DNA from: Ceratodon purpureus
Taxonomy: Eukaryota; Streptophyta; Bryopsida; Pseudoditrichales; Ditrichaceae
Assembly (NCBI GenBank): GCA_014871385.1
Contig: CM026426.1
Coordinates: 51,397,774-51,461,773 of the forward strand
Reading direction: 5' to 3'
Length of the DNA: 64,000 nt
In this document: in pieces, positions 11,286 to 21,099 of the stretch
How the letters are laid out: each line of letters begins with the position of its first letter
Position numbering within the stretch: position 1 is the stretch's first letter
The notes under the pieces: generated by a model
Told to the model about the DNA's origin: nothing
Databases searched by the model: none
Seen by the model: the letters and a program-made list of their open reading frames with translations, nothing else
Translations under genes and position numbers: made by a program

Positions 11286-12345
11286 CCACTGGCGATCTAT
11301 GCTTGCCACGATTGAGAGCTCAGTCCACGACCCGCCACCGGAAACATTTACATCGAAAGATCTTTTTAGGCGCTCCAACGAAGGACATGCCATGGGAAAT
11401 ACGGCAAGAATCTGGTGGTCCAGTAATACTACATCCCTATATCCCGAGTTCCAGATTTTGTAGGTAGTATGTAATCCAGAAAAGAGGATGTAGAATGTGT
11501 GTTCCGAGAGACCAAAGAGAACCTGAAATTAAAGGCCGAAGCAAGACGAGGGCCATCGACGGCTCTGCACTTCCTGAGGTTTACAGCTTACCACATTTGC
11601 TAGTTTGCACAATCATTCTTTATTGTGCCATTGACTCTTATGACAACTTTTTTGACACACGCAGGTGGCACAATAAATATGAACTTGAGGATCTTTCTGG
11701 GATAGTGAAGGACATCACTTCTGATTTGCTTCCGAAGTCCAAAAAGAAGTTCAGCATTTCAGGACTGCATGGAAGGGACTAATCTAAAGTCCATGAAGTC
11801 ACCACCTAGAAAAAATAGTGGAAGCCTCTGAGAAAGTTCATGAAAAAGTCTGCACCACCGCCCAATTTGAATTCCATGGAACCTCTTTCGGCCAAGTACC
11901 AAAGGGCCCCTTCGAAAACGTTGTTGACGGAATCTGCCCTCAAAAACAATGAGCAAGCACCCAATGCACTTGCCGAAGAAGTCTTTGACAAAATTCGAAC
12001 CCGTCATTGAAGAAAGTTCTATGACCGCTACTTCTTGTGTTGAAGGTCCTTAGGCAAGTGATTCTAATATCACGGTCACTGATGAATTGGTTCTGCGCAA
12101 AAACCATACTAGCCCTGGTGCGCCTAGAAAGAAGAAACTCCCAGGCCTAAACATCGCTATCGCCCTCCCCAAATCTCCAAAGAAGAAGGTCTTGAGGAAG
12201 AGTACTGAGAAGAGATCAGGTACGAGAAAGAGCCCGTAATTTGTTAGCTCTTCCATAGAGGGAATTGGTTTTCTACACCGCTTGGAGTGAACATCTTCAG
12301 GCGCTAGACACTGCAGATAGTCTCTTGCCAAGGCCAGTATCACAT
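11286..12345 (+). pseudogene. Decayed inverted paralogue of the 5.1-6.2 kb gene
   Basis: The plus strand repeats the motifs of the unknown gene at 5120-6245 in the same order: RSMLATIESSVHDPPPETFT, a damaged middle, exon 2 after an ACGCAG acceptor (about 11664) with RWHNKYELEDLSGIVKDI and TSDLLPKSKKK, then an acidic/basic tail with PRKKKLPGLNIA, LPKSPKKKVL and SSSIEGIGFL. Several in-frame stops and frame changes (for example after LHGRD near 11780 and before SSSIEGIG near 12238) show it is not functional. The start is cut off at the small TIR element, and 50 bp past its end the complete copia element has inserted. Confidence 0.65.
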
Positions 12346-12390
12346 TCTATAGATGTTTGATGTCAAACCAAGTAATGCGCCATGGTAGTG

Positions 12391-12395
12391 CAAAC
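12391..12395. repeat. Target-site duplication of the copia element, left (CAAAC)
   Basis: CAAAC flanks the left LTR and is repeated exactly at 17790-17794, so the element boundaries are certain and it inserted as a unit. Confidence 0.9.
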
Positions 12396-12545
12396 TGTAG
12401 ACACAGAATGTGTATGCTCGAAGAGAGCTGTATTGAAAAAATGAATTCAGTTTTATACACAAGTTGCGGTACCTTTTAGGTTACCGTAGGATCTACGTTC
12501 CCAATTAGGACACGTCATTAACCCTAATTAGGGTTAGGCTTAATA
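12396..12545 (-). repeat. 3' LTR of the copia element
   Basis: In element orientation it runs TATTAAGCC...TGTCTACA, so the termini are TA...CA, not the usual TG...CA. It contains the 16-bp palindrome AACCCTAATTAGGGTT (12520-12535), two back-to-back teloboxes. Confidence 0.9.
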
Positions 12546-12554
12546 CCCCCTCTC
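12546..12554 (-). promoter_or_regulatory. Polypurine tract of the copia element
   Basis: On the minus strand GAGAGGGGG directly precedes the 3' LTR, the expected primer for plus-strand DNA synthesis. Confidence 0.7.
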
Positions 12555-12599
12555 GACCCGAGACGCCGCAGTTTCGGGGTGATCATTTACAACTAATCT

Positions 12600-13242
12600 A
12601 TGGCGATTGTCGGAGAGTCGGTGGATTGTTGTCGGAACGTTGTCCGTCGGGGCACGTGCTGTGATTATCTTTGGATGTTGCTCTGGTCACTATGCGCGTT
12701 GATGGCGCATGTGACTGGAAGTATGTTTGGAGCAATTGATCGCGCGTTTGTGAGGCGTTGTCGCGGACTTGATGGTGTTGTAGAAGATGAGCGCGAGCGC
12801 GAGCAGCGGGCTGGTGAGGAGCAGATGCACGTTGACGTTGGAGCGAGCTGTTTGGAAGAGGAGCTGAAGAAGTAGCGTCGACACGGTTCTGAAGGATTTC
12901 CTTCGCTGGGTAAGTACGATGTCGCTCGCTTCTTCGTGTGTTTGAAAAATTCGTAAGAGGTTTTCTACAAATGTAATTGTTTGTTGTGTAGATCGTTTGT
13001 TGAAGATGCGGTTGCGATTGAAGGAGGAAAGGAGGGACGGCTATGGAGTTCCAAGGATTGATCATAGTTCGGTCTCTGATAGAAGTTCTAGGGTTTTGAA
13101 GTTTTACGTAGTAAGGAGGGGTAGAGCTACTGGTATATACTCTAACTGGCCTGATTGTGAGAAGCAGGTCTGGGGTTTTAGAGGTGCGCAGTTTAAATCA
13201 TTCAGAACATTGGAGGAGGCTTACGGGTTCTTGGAAGGTTAG
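12600..13242 (+). CDS. Antisense accessory gene with RNase H1 hybrid-binding / Cauli_VI-like domain
   Basis: Lies between pol and the 3' LTR on the strand opposite gag-pol. Exon 1 (12600-12909) starts at ATGGCG; a strong donor GTAAGT at 12910 and a TGTGTAG acceptor ending at 12991 define an 82-bp intron; exon 2 is 12992-13242. The spliced frame is continuous in phase except for one TAG at 12873-12875. Exon 1 is cysteine/tryptophan-rich, then charged (EREREQRAGEE). Exon 2 ends in KFYVVRRGRATGIYSNW, CEKQVWGFRGAQFKSF and TLEEAYGFLEG, matching the pattern of the RNase H1 N-terminal domain, which binds RNA:DNA hybrids (also in caulimovirus P6): aromatic-Y-V-GR-GIY-W-C-V-GF-GA-KSF-EA-FL. Its stop TAG (13240-13242) overlaps the pol stop (13239-13241). 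The domain call is strong; the splice model is inference. The internal stop may make this copy a pseudogene or move the start to ATG 13006. Confidence 0.7.
12910..12991 (+). other. Predicted 82-bp intron of the antisense gene
   Basis: GTAAGTACG at the 5' end and a T-rich TTGTTTGTTGTGTAG at the 3' end fit plant GT-AG consensus. Removing it joins the two halves in the same frame. Confidence 0.5.
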
Positions 13243-15418
13243 GGTTTCGGCACTTTGGTTTTGAGGAAAGATAGGCTATACAGGTTCAATTGTGTCCGAT
13301 GTAGCTCGAATTTCACTCTACCTAATGGTTTCGTGAAGAAATCTATGGGCTGTAGAGAGGTACTAATAAATTTAAGCCCTATTTCTCCCTCTAGGACTCT
13401 CTCTCTCACGAAATGGTGATGAATTTCGATGTGTTTGCTCCTCGCATGGAAGACGGGATTCCTAGCTAGTTTTAAGGCACTTTGGTTGTCACAGCTGATG
13501 TGTAGCAGGGGCTCTAAATTGTGTCTAATTTTGCTGTTGGTTTGGCTAAGCGGGACAAGCTTCGTAGGGACAGCGTGTAGCTCTGTAAGGAGTCGTGACA
13601 ACCAAACTCCTTCCTGAGCAGCGTCGGAGAGCGCTTTGTATTCACTCTCCGTGGAGGAGCGTGAGATAGTCAATTGGCGTTTGGAGTTCCAACTGACTGG
13701 TCCACCTACGGCACGAAAGAGGTAAGCCCCCACACTCCGACGTGTGTCAGGGCATGTACCCCAGTCCGCGTCTGCGAATCCTTCTAGGTTGAGGGGTTCG
13801 TCATGTTTGTAGAAGATTCCATGGTCTAAACTAAATTTTAGATATCTGAGAATATGAATCGGAGTGTCAAGGTGTGCCTGTTGCCGTCGGAACATGTAGC
13901 TGGCTATTCTATTCACAGCATAGGATAGGTCGGGGCGGGAAATTGTAAGAAAAATTAATTTTCCCACAAGTTGGGAATAATATGTAGAATCAATAGGAGA
14001 GGTACCTGTTTCCGCGACAAGAATTTGACCTGCGGGAATGGGGACTCGTGCAGGTGCAGCATCAGTGGGCAGGAACTCGGCGAGGATTGAAGCAGCGTAG
14101 TCAGTCTGATGCAGAAAGATGCCTTGTGGAAGATAGTCGAAGGTGACTCCAAGATACTTTGAGATTCTTCCAAGGTCAGTCATGTCAAACGTATCGCGTA
14201 AGTACTGTTTGATCCATTGAATTAAATCGGTGCTGCTTCCTGTGATAAACAAATCGTCTACATATAGCATCACTAACAGAATGTGGTCATTTTTGTGCAG
14301 GAAGTAAAGGTTATGGTCAAAGGCTGAGCGAGTGAGACCAATGCTGCGAAGCGAGGCATCACACCGTTCGTACCAAGCACGCAGGCTTTGCTTCAGGCCA
14401 TAAAGGGATCTAAGGAGTCGGCAAAATTTGGTGCGTTTTCCTGGAACTTCAAAGCCTGGGGGTTGGCACATGTACACTTGCTCTTTAAGTACTCCATGCA
14501 AAAACGTTGTTTTTACATCCATATGATGTATCTCCCACCTGTTAGAGGCTGCTAGAGCGACTGCTAACCTAATTGTGACCCAATTTATTACAGGTGCAAA
14601 GGTCTCTTCATAATCTAATCCGGGGCGCTGCTCGAAGCCGCGGGCGACTAAGCGTGCTTTTTTAATTGGTTGGCCTCCATTTGGCAAAGGTTTGGACCTG
14701 TAGACCCATCGATAGGTGATTGGCTTCACACCGGGGGGTAAATCCTCCAGCTGCCAGGTATTGTTCTTGTGAATACTTGCTAATTCATCCTGCATTGCCT
14801 TTTGCCAACCAGAGTCCTGGATTGCTTGCTGAAAGGAAGGTACTGATGGTTGTTCTAATGGACTGTCTGCAGGAAGCAATAAGGCATGTGCCGGGACTGG
14901 GCAGCAGTCAGGGGACTGAGTGGTCATATAGAGGTAATAGTCTCCAAGGCGGATGCTGGGTGCTCGGTCACGTGAACTTCGTCTAAGGGTTTCAGGTTGA
15001 TTATGCGAAGAGGTTTCTAATGTTGGTGAAAGTGGTTGTGCAGGTTCAGGAGAGCAGATTATAGGAGAGCTCGGCGGAGTAGGAAGAGGAGATGACTGAG
15101 GTAAAGGTAAGCTTTGTGAACTGGTTTCGGTTGTAGCAGTCTGAGGCATAGGAGTAGAAGTGTTCTGCGCAGCTTGAGACTCGAGCTCTGTGAGAGATTC
15201 TAATGTGTCCAGTGGTGTTTGTTCTACAGATTGAGACGAGAGAGTGAAGCTGCCCTCGTCAAAAACAACATCACGGGATATGACAATCTTCCGAGACTGC
15301 GCGTTCCAACAGCGGTAAGCTTTGGAGTTCTCGTCATAACCTAGGAATATAGTTGGTACTGCTTTGGGATCTGATTTTGTTCTCTTCTCTATAGGAATGT
15401 GACAGTAGGCTAAACATC
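13239..15418 (-). pseudogene. Copia pol, 3' part: integrase end, reverse transcriptase and RNase H
   Basis: The frame is open from about 15418 to the TAA at 13239-13241; its first ATG is at 15149, giving 636 residues, but the upstream part is clearly the integrase C-terminal region. Numbering from that ATG: RT with the first Asp at 211 (MDVKTTFLHG), the YVDD active site at 296-299, and a fingers/palm motif RSLYGLKQSLRAWYE near 248; RNase H with Asp at 460-462 (GFADADWG), Glu 501 (ESEY) and Asp 554 (CDNQSALKL). It ends FFTKPLGR plus about 25 residues. YGLKQSLRAW departs from the usual YGLKQAPRAW. It converts genomic RNA to DNA in a cytoplasmic particle. It is joined to the upstream ORF by a frameshift, so no full polyprotein is made. 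Confidence 0.9.
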
Positions 15419-17560
15419 CTATAACTCGAAGATGCGATAGATTGGATTCTGACCTGAAAAAGCCTCCTCTGGTGTTTGCAGGTGTAGGGCGCTACACGGC
15501 AGTCGGTTCTGGACATAGTTTACTGAACGTGCGACTTCATCCCAGAGGTAACGAGGTATACGGGTTCCGGATGCCACACTCCTGATACCTTCAAGTAGAT
15601 GTCTGTTTTTCCTTTCTGCAAGGCCGTTTTGTTCTGGTGCATACCCTGAAGTGAGCTGATGATGAATGCCATGTTTGGTGCAGAACTGCTTGAATTCGGT
15701 CGAGGTGTATTCGCCCCCTCTATCGCTGCGGAGGGTCTCAATTTTCCTCATAGGGGTTTCTACTAAACTCTTAAACTCCATGAAATAGGATAGAGTTTGT
15801 GATTTAGAATTGAGAAAATAAAGCCAAGTTTTCCTTGAGAAATCATCAATGAATGTGAGAATATACTCACAGTTGTTTCTTGTGGGTGTAGACAGGGGTC
15901 CACATAAGTCGCTGTGGATGAGTTGAAGCGGCCGGGTGGAAAAGGTGGACCTCAGTTTCGGAAATGCTTGACGATGCGATTTACCCATGACGCAGCTAAC
16001 GCAGTGCCTTTTAAGGTAAGGAATTAAAGGAATTCCGTTGACCAGTTTCTTGTTGGACCGATGATATAGACTTTGCTGGTTAACGTGTGCTAAACGTTTG
16101 TGCCAGAGGTCTACAGTCTCGCTGGAAGCTGGAACATGGTATGTAACTGCTAGCATCAACACTGGAGGTAAGAGTACTTTGCCTAGAAGTTTGTATAGTT
16201 TTTTTTTTGAGTCTCTAGTAGCTTGTAAGAACACTTTGGTTGGCTGAAGTATATCAAAGATAAAGCAGCTATTAGAATTGAAGAGAACTGTGTGTCCTAG
16301 GTCTGTAAAACGACCTACGGACAAGGGATTTGTGCGTACACCTGGCACATACAAAACATCCTTAACAGTCTTTACTGATTTGTCACTGAAATTGACATTT
16401 CTTTTGTGAATGACAGGTAGAATCTGACCTGCGGCAGTGCGAATAGTGGAGGTAGAAGACTGAGAAGTGTTGAAGAGAAGTGATGGGTTTCCAGTAACAT
16501 GGGAGCTGGCACCTGAGTCCTGGAACCATGGTTCCTCGTCTGTCGTGAAGGCAGACATGCAAGCATTCAACGCAGCTTCAGAGTCTTCTTCCTCAAGTTC
16601 GTCAGGTGAGTCTTCTATCGCAGAGTAACTTGCTCCTCTCTTTAGTTTCGCTAGCTGTGATTGAAGTTCTCGAATTTGAGTTTCAACCTTTCTAACTTCA
16701 CAATCTGCTTTGGTGTGGTTAAACAAACCACATGTGCTGCAGGGACGGCAAGATTGGTGACTGCGCTCGCGTCCTCGGCTTCGGCCGTATCCTCTACCGT
16801 GGCTGTCACGAGGCAGACTGCTTCTACCAGGATATGTACGTTGAACTTTATCCCTTTGGAAATAAAGTAGCTCGTCTGAGTCATGTAACCTGTCAGAGTT
16901 TCTCGAATTCTCCTCGTATAGCATTAACCCCTGTAATTCGGAAAAGCTAGGAGTTCTATCTCTACTTTTCTGGATCGCTTTGAAGGTTGCCCAGCTCTTG
17001 GGCAAGCTTGCAAGCATCTGATCTACAAGATCTTCATCTTGTACTACTACTCCTAAGCTTGCTAGTTGCGTTACAAGGGAGTTAGTGTCCTGAAGATGTG
17101 AGTCCATAGTTTTTCCTTCGGACATTCTAAGAGAGTACAGTTTTTCTTTTAAAGCAAGGCGTCTTGATGGAGATTGCACATCATACATTTGCTTTAACTT
17201 ATTCCAGATTTGTGAGGGATCTGTAAGATGAATGACATGCAAGATAATATGGTCTTTTACCGTGGCCACTATGATGCGGCAGGCTCGTATCTTCAGTTCC
17301 GTTTCGTGTGGTTGAGAAGCTATTGGTGGAGCAGTAACAGCTGGAGTGGCTGTAGAGGTTGTGGCGGCGGAAGCTGAAGCCGTCCCCGAGTCTCCGCTCG
17401 AGCTGCTGCTAGCTGCTGGAGTTGAGGTTGCGGCAGGTACAATGAACCTCCATAGCTTTTCCTGCATGAGAGTCATCTTGACTCTGTAGCTCCACAACAA
17501 GTAGTTAGATTGACCATCGAGCTTCGCTGAATCTGTCATCTCTCTGAGGATAGGATCCAT
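15419..17560 (-). CDS. Copia gag-protease-integrase ORF
   Basis: 713 residues from the ATG at 17560, only 68 nt downstream of the primer-binding site. Gag: residues 1-240, with LDGQSNYLLWSYRVKM typical of plant copia capsids; Arg/Gly-rich stretch 250-268; zinc knuckle CSTCGLFNHTKADC at 274-287; protease DSG at 348-350. Integrase: HHCC zinc motif H487, H492, C520, C523, then catalytic D551 (HSDLCG), D613 (RSDRGGEY) and E649 (QNGLAERKN), a perfect D,D-35-E spacing. The frame stops at 15419, inside the integrase, because a base is missing (or two added) near 15425-15440; the other frame carries on directly. A single gag-pol frame without a programmed shift is normal for copia, so this is best read as a disabling mutation. 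Confidence 0.92.
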   Translation of the reverse strand: MDPILREMTDSAKLDGQSNYLLWSYRVKMTLMQEKLWRFIVPAATSTPAASSSSSGDSGTASASAATTSTATPAVTAPPIASQPHETELKIRACRIIVATVKDHIILHVIHLTDPSQIWNKLKQMYDVQSPSRRLALKEKLYSLRMSEGKTMDSHLQDTNSLVTQLASLGVVVQDEDLVDQMLASLPKSWATFKAIQKSRDRTPSFSELQGLMLYEENSRNSDRLHDSDELLYFQRDKVQRTYPGRSSLPRDSHGRGYGRSRGRERSHQSCRPCSTCGLFNHTKADCEVRKVETQIRELQSQLAKLKRGASYSAIEDSPDELEEEDSEAALNACMSAFTTDEEPWFQDSGASSHVTGNPSLLFNTSQSSTSTIRTAAGQILPVIHKRNVNFSDKSVKTVKDVLYVPGVRTNPLSVGRFTDLGHTVLFNSNSCFIFDILQPTKVFLQATRDSKKKLYKLLGKVLLPPVLMLAVTYHVPASSETVDLWHKRLAHVNQQSLYHRSNKKLVNGIPLIPYLKRHCVSCVMGKSHRQAFPKLRSTFSTRPLQLIHSDLCGPLSTPTRNNCEYILTFIDDFSRKTWLYFLNSKSQTLSYFMEFKSLVETPMRKIETLRSDRGGEYTSTEFKQFCTKHGIHHQLTSGYAPEQNGLAERKNRHLLEGIRSVASGTRIPRYLWDEVARSVNYVQNRLPCSALHLQTPEEAFSGQNPIYRIFEL

Positions 17561-17627
17561 CTCTAGAAATTAGCTTCGCTAGTCTAGGTTGGAGCTTAGG
17601 AATGAGTTTCTTTGTTTCACAGAGAAG

Positions 17628-17639
17628 GCCCTCATACCA
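17628..17639 (-). promoter_or_regulatory. Primer-binding site (initiator Met tRNA type)
   Basis: The minus strand immediately after the 5' LTR reads TGGTATGAGGGC, closely matching the TGGTATCAGAGC consensus complementary to the 3' end of plant initiator Met tRNA. Confidence 0.85.
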
Positions 17640-17789
17640 TGTAGACACAGAATGTGTGTGCTCGAAGAGAGCTGTATTGAAAAAATGAATTCAGTTTTAT
17701 ACACAAGTTGCGGTACCTTTCAGGTTACCGTAGGATCTACGTTCTCGATTAGGACACGTCATTAACCCTAATTAGGGTTAGGCTTAATA
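17640..17789 (-). repeat. 5' LTR of the copia element
   Basis: 150 bp, 4 transitions different from the 3' LTR. It carries the same palindrome AACCCTAATTAGGGTT at 17764-17779. On the minus strand it should hold the element promoter; no clear TATA box is obvious. Confidence 0.9.
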
Positions 17790-17794
17790 CAAAC
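17790..17794. repeat. Target-site duplication of the copia element, right (CAAAC)
   Basis: Exact match to 12391-12395. Confidence 0.9.
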
Positions 17795-20043
17795 ATGCGT
17801 TGCAGTAATCCAATGTCACAAATCCCCCCTACCGTAGAAGGATTTAATTGTTGAGGTAACCAGTCGTAGTACGAGAGGGGGTTCGTTGTGAGCCCTAGAT
17901 TTCTCTATTCACCCAGACAAACATTATATAAGGTGGTTACCCCATTCCCAACTGAATAAGAAATATAGATATGAGGCATTGATATTATTTAGTGTTGTTA
18001 TTTTTTAGAGGTAGGCAAGAAGAAATAGATTCCAACACAAGTTGAAACATAATTTTCGGATGAAGAATGAATTAGTTATGAATTTTCAAAGTTGCAGTAT
18101 GACCCATCCCATACACGTCATATAGGTACACCTCTTTCTGTCTACTAAAGATGCTTAAACCAACAACAACAAATCCATATCCACACTTCCATACACTAAA
18201 ACCAACAAGAGAGAACCCACTACCAACTATAACGCATGCTACAACAAACATCATTACAACATTGATTGCGGATAATATCCCTAGCTGTTGGTAAAGGAGC
18301 TAGTTGGTGATGGGGTAACCACCTTACTACACGGTGTCACCAAATGCGAGAGTTGGACACCTCCTGTACCTTTGGCATTAATAGACTATATATGGTAACT
18401 TATAGTTTTTGATAAATGACTCTTTTTGCACCTGTACTTATCAATGTTTTATTTTGAAATTGACAACTATAATATAAAAAGATATTTATTGTATTATTTT
18501 AAAAGGTTATCATTCATTCTCTAATTGATTTGATTTTTTAAGAATTATATGTTATATATTTCTTTTATAAGAGTTTTATGGGTATTGCCAAAACCATGAA
18601 TAGATGATTATTCCTAATCTCTACATTGGTTATAACATAAGTTATAGCAATCATTTTTGAAAAATTAAATAAAATAAAATATCGTCATTTGTGAGTGTCG
18701 ATATTTACGTAGGACGCTCAGGCTAGTCCATTCATGAGGATAGCAAGAGATCTAGCAAGTCATAACACCATAATAATTTATTTGAGACTTTTAAGAATCC
18801 CAAATCAATAGAGTGCTAAATATAACGCATAAATTGTATTAAAAATAATGGAACTTCCATTATAATGGGACTAAAAATGGATACAATTCTGTACAAATTA
18901 ACAATTTTTTTACACATTATATCATTCAATATGAGGACTTCCATCATTAGACTATAAATTGATTGCGCTTGCGCTTATTGCTGTTAAGTAGAAAAAAATT
19001 TAAAAAATTATACCCGTAATTTTAAAGAATGAATGGTTTGAGGTTTAGCTCATAGTCAACCATTTTTTTTGTAATACCTACATACTCTTTTTTGGTAAAA
19101 TGCAATTGGAATGATAAGGTCAACGTATCTGTAGAAAATTGAATTTTTGACAATAAAAGTGGAAAATATAGATACTTTGATGTGAATAAAAGATATGTGA
19201 ACTTCAATTCAACGGCATAATGCCCCAAAATTGCAGTTAATATTAAACTACGCAAACTTGAAGCTTAAGAAACAACATACAACCAAAACACTTACATTTC
19301 TATATGGAGAAACGTCATGTACAAATGTAGAGCGGTGAGCACAGAGCCCAGAGCTGAGAACTTTGCGGCGGAGCCGAATTCTAAACAAAACAAATTTAGG
19401 TGAAATTTTTAGAGTGGAGTCTATGACTGTGGAAAGAATTGCGTCCTATTTACAAATATAATTTTTTAGACACAAAGTAATACGCTTCCAACGATTCTCG
19501 GCTAATAGTTGTTAAAAAAATTGGAGTAAAAATGCAAGTAATTTTCTTTGGATAGAGTGGTAAATTAAACTGGTAGGCATACTGGTTTAGGAGAATTAAA
19601 ATTCTAGAGATCTACAGAAATCAAAGAAGGGTAGAATATGTACCAAAGGTAAGAAATTTGGAAATTGGGTAGCGCTAGGATAGAGGTGTGAGGGTTAAAT
19701 GTACAAAATAAGTTAGAGATCCGAGCAAGTGGAAACACTCTAATCAACTACATTAATTGGTGTAATGATTTAAAAATAATTGTGACATAAAATTTTGACC
19801 AAGAGGCTAAATCAAAGGCTTGACATGAATATGTATATATTAATAATTAAGTAGAAGTTGTGTGGAGTTTACATTTCACATGCGGACTGGACAAGATTTG
19901 TATCAAAATTGAATGGTTCATTTGAAGTGAGATGTTTCTTTAGTATGGGTTGACCATGTAGTAATCATCTTAAAGAAAATAGAAGGAAGGATTAGGGAGT
20001 TTACTTAGATGCTTATCAACTGAAGCACTTTGGCGTCACGACT
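17795..20043. other. AT-rich spacer, no gene seen
   Basis: Short frames only, with no recognisable motifs or paralogues. Composition is uniformly AT-rich. Confidence 0.55.
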
Positions 20044-20770
20044 CACCAAAAAAGTGGACCAAAAAAGTGCTTATCTTTTCCCTAATTTCAGCCCCTTCCG
20101 TAAACACTAAAGAAAGTGGGATTTGCGTTATGTCGATGCAAAGTTAAGTTTGGGATATGGAAAGTAGACTTGATCTTCTTCAACTTTCCAAAGTTGCGGG
20201 AAAAGACATTGAGTTTACAATGGAAAACAGAGACATCAAAGTTGGGCAAAGTGAATGCAGTCATTTGGAAAGTGAACATAACAGTTTATGGTTTTGTTTG
20301 AAATCACTTTTAATTTTGCGGTGCCCTCTATATGTTTAAGAGGTATTCTAAAATAGTCAATTCATATACTCATTAATTGGTTTAGCATTCCAAAAGTACC
20401 GCAAGGATGTTTTTAAGAGGGTCACTTCCGCGGTACTTTTTGTGCATTTTTTTTCACCGAACATTGTTTTTTAAATTGAAAAAACATCATATAAAGACAA
20501 AAGAGGGCACCAAATGAAGAAATTAAGACTTTGGAAAAGTTCATTTTCATGATTTAGAACTAGTGGTCAAATTTTGTTTCAATTGAGGATATTCTTTTCA
20601 TGAAGATGCACGTAAGATACCTTATGACACCCTAGTAAAGTGACTAAAATGCTCAAAAACTACACCAAAATCCTCAAAATCAGCTTTGAGCCTTAGAAAA
20701 CAACACACTTCATATTCACTTCTTAGTGATCACATTTTGCACTTTGTGGTCCACTTTATTGTGCTCTCCC
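20044..20770. mobile_element. TIR element T1 copy 1 (about 727 bp)
   Basis: The left end contains AAAGTGGACCAAAAAAGTGC and the right end, on the reverse strand, AGCACAATAAAGTGGACC followed by ACAAAGTGC. The interior is the reverse complement of 35.69-36.42 kb along its length, including AAAGTACCGCAAGGATGTT and GAGGGCACCAAATGA. Both copies have matching ends, which identifies a non-autonomous DNA transposon. No coding frame is shared between them. Confidence 0.7.
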
Positions 20771-20867
20771 CCTATGTGGAATAGATTTCACTCTCTCTCT
20801 GCAAGACACCTATGTTTTGTATCAATATGGACATTAAAGCTATAAGTGACCTCTTCAAATAGTCGTG

Positions 20868-21090
20868 GATGATGCCGGAGACGGCCACGGCTAATATCTT
20901 TGCTGATTTGATGCCAAAGATCAATCGTTTAGTGATAGAATGCCGCAAATGGAGCTACGACTACATGACACTTCTTGAGAACCTTCGCAAGAGAAAGGCA
21001 CGGTAGGAGATACTGATTGACACCATGCCAGCTTGGTTGGCATATGTCGTAGCATGCAAAGAGTCGGTATTCAAAGAAGAGGAAAGATGA
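20868..21090 (+). pseudogene. Fragment of a decayed unknown protein
   Basis: The plus frame reads MPETATANIFADLMPKINR, then LVIECRKWSYDYMTLLENLR, a TAG, TMPAWLAYVVACKESVF and a TGA at about 21088. Codon-like quality is good but two stops occur within 75 codons. Not recognised; probably a transposon-related exon. Confidence 0.35.
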
Positions 21091-21099
21091 GTGGGGAAC

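Larger units (their letters stand above)
12396..17789 (-). mobile_element. Complete Ty1/copia LTR retrotransposon, 5,394 bp
   Basis: Two 150-bp LTRs (12396-12545 and 17640-17789) differ at 4 positions, all transitions (2.7%), suggesting a fairly recent insertion. The order on the minus strand is 5' LTR, initiator-Met-type primer-binding site, gag, protease, integrase, reverse transcriptase, RNase H, then a 690-bp 3' region holding an antisense gene, a purine tract and the 3' LTR. Integrase before RT defines Ty1/copia. A one-base frameshift splits gag-pol, so this copy is probably not autonomous. The very short LTRs and the antisense gene are unusual. Confidence 0.95.

Noticed and set aside
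12598-13065. Minus-strand 155-codon frame downstream of copia pol
   Set aside because: Low-complexity Gln/Ser/Arg composition and opposite the better supported antisense gene; regarded as a shadow frame.
16372-16950. Small frames on both strands within gag
   Set aside because: They overlap the clear gag-integrase ORF and have no motifs.
17868-17885. AGTACGAGAGG, as in the large-subunit rRNA sarcin-ricin loop
   Set aside because: Only about 11 bases match and the flanks do not resemble rRNA.
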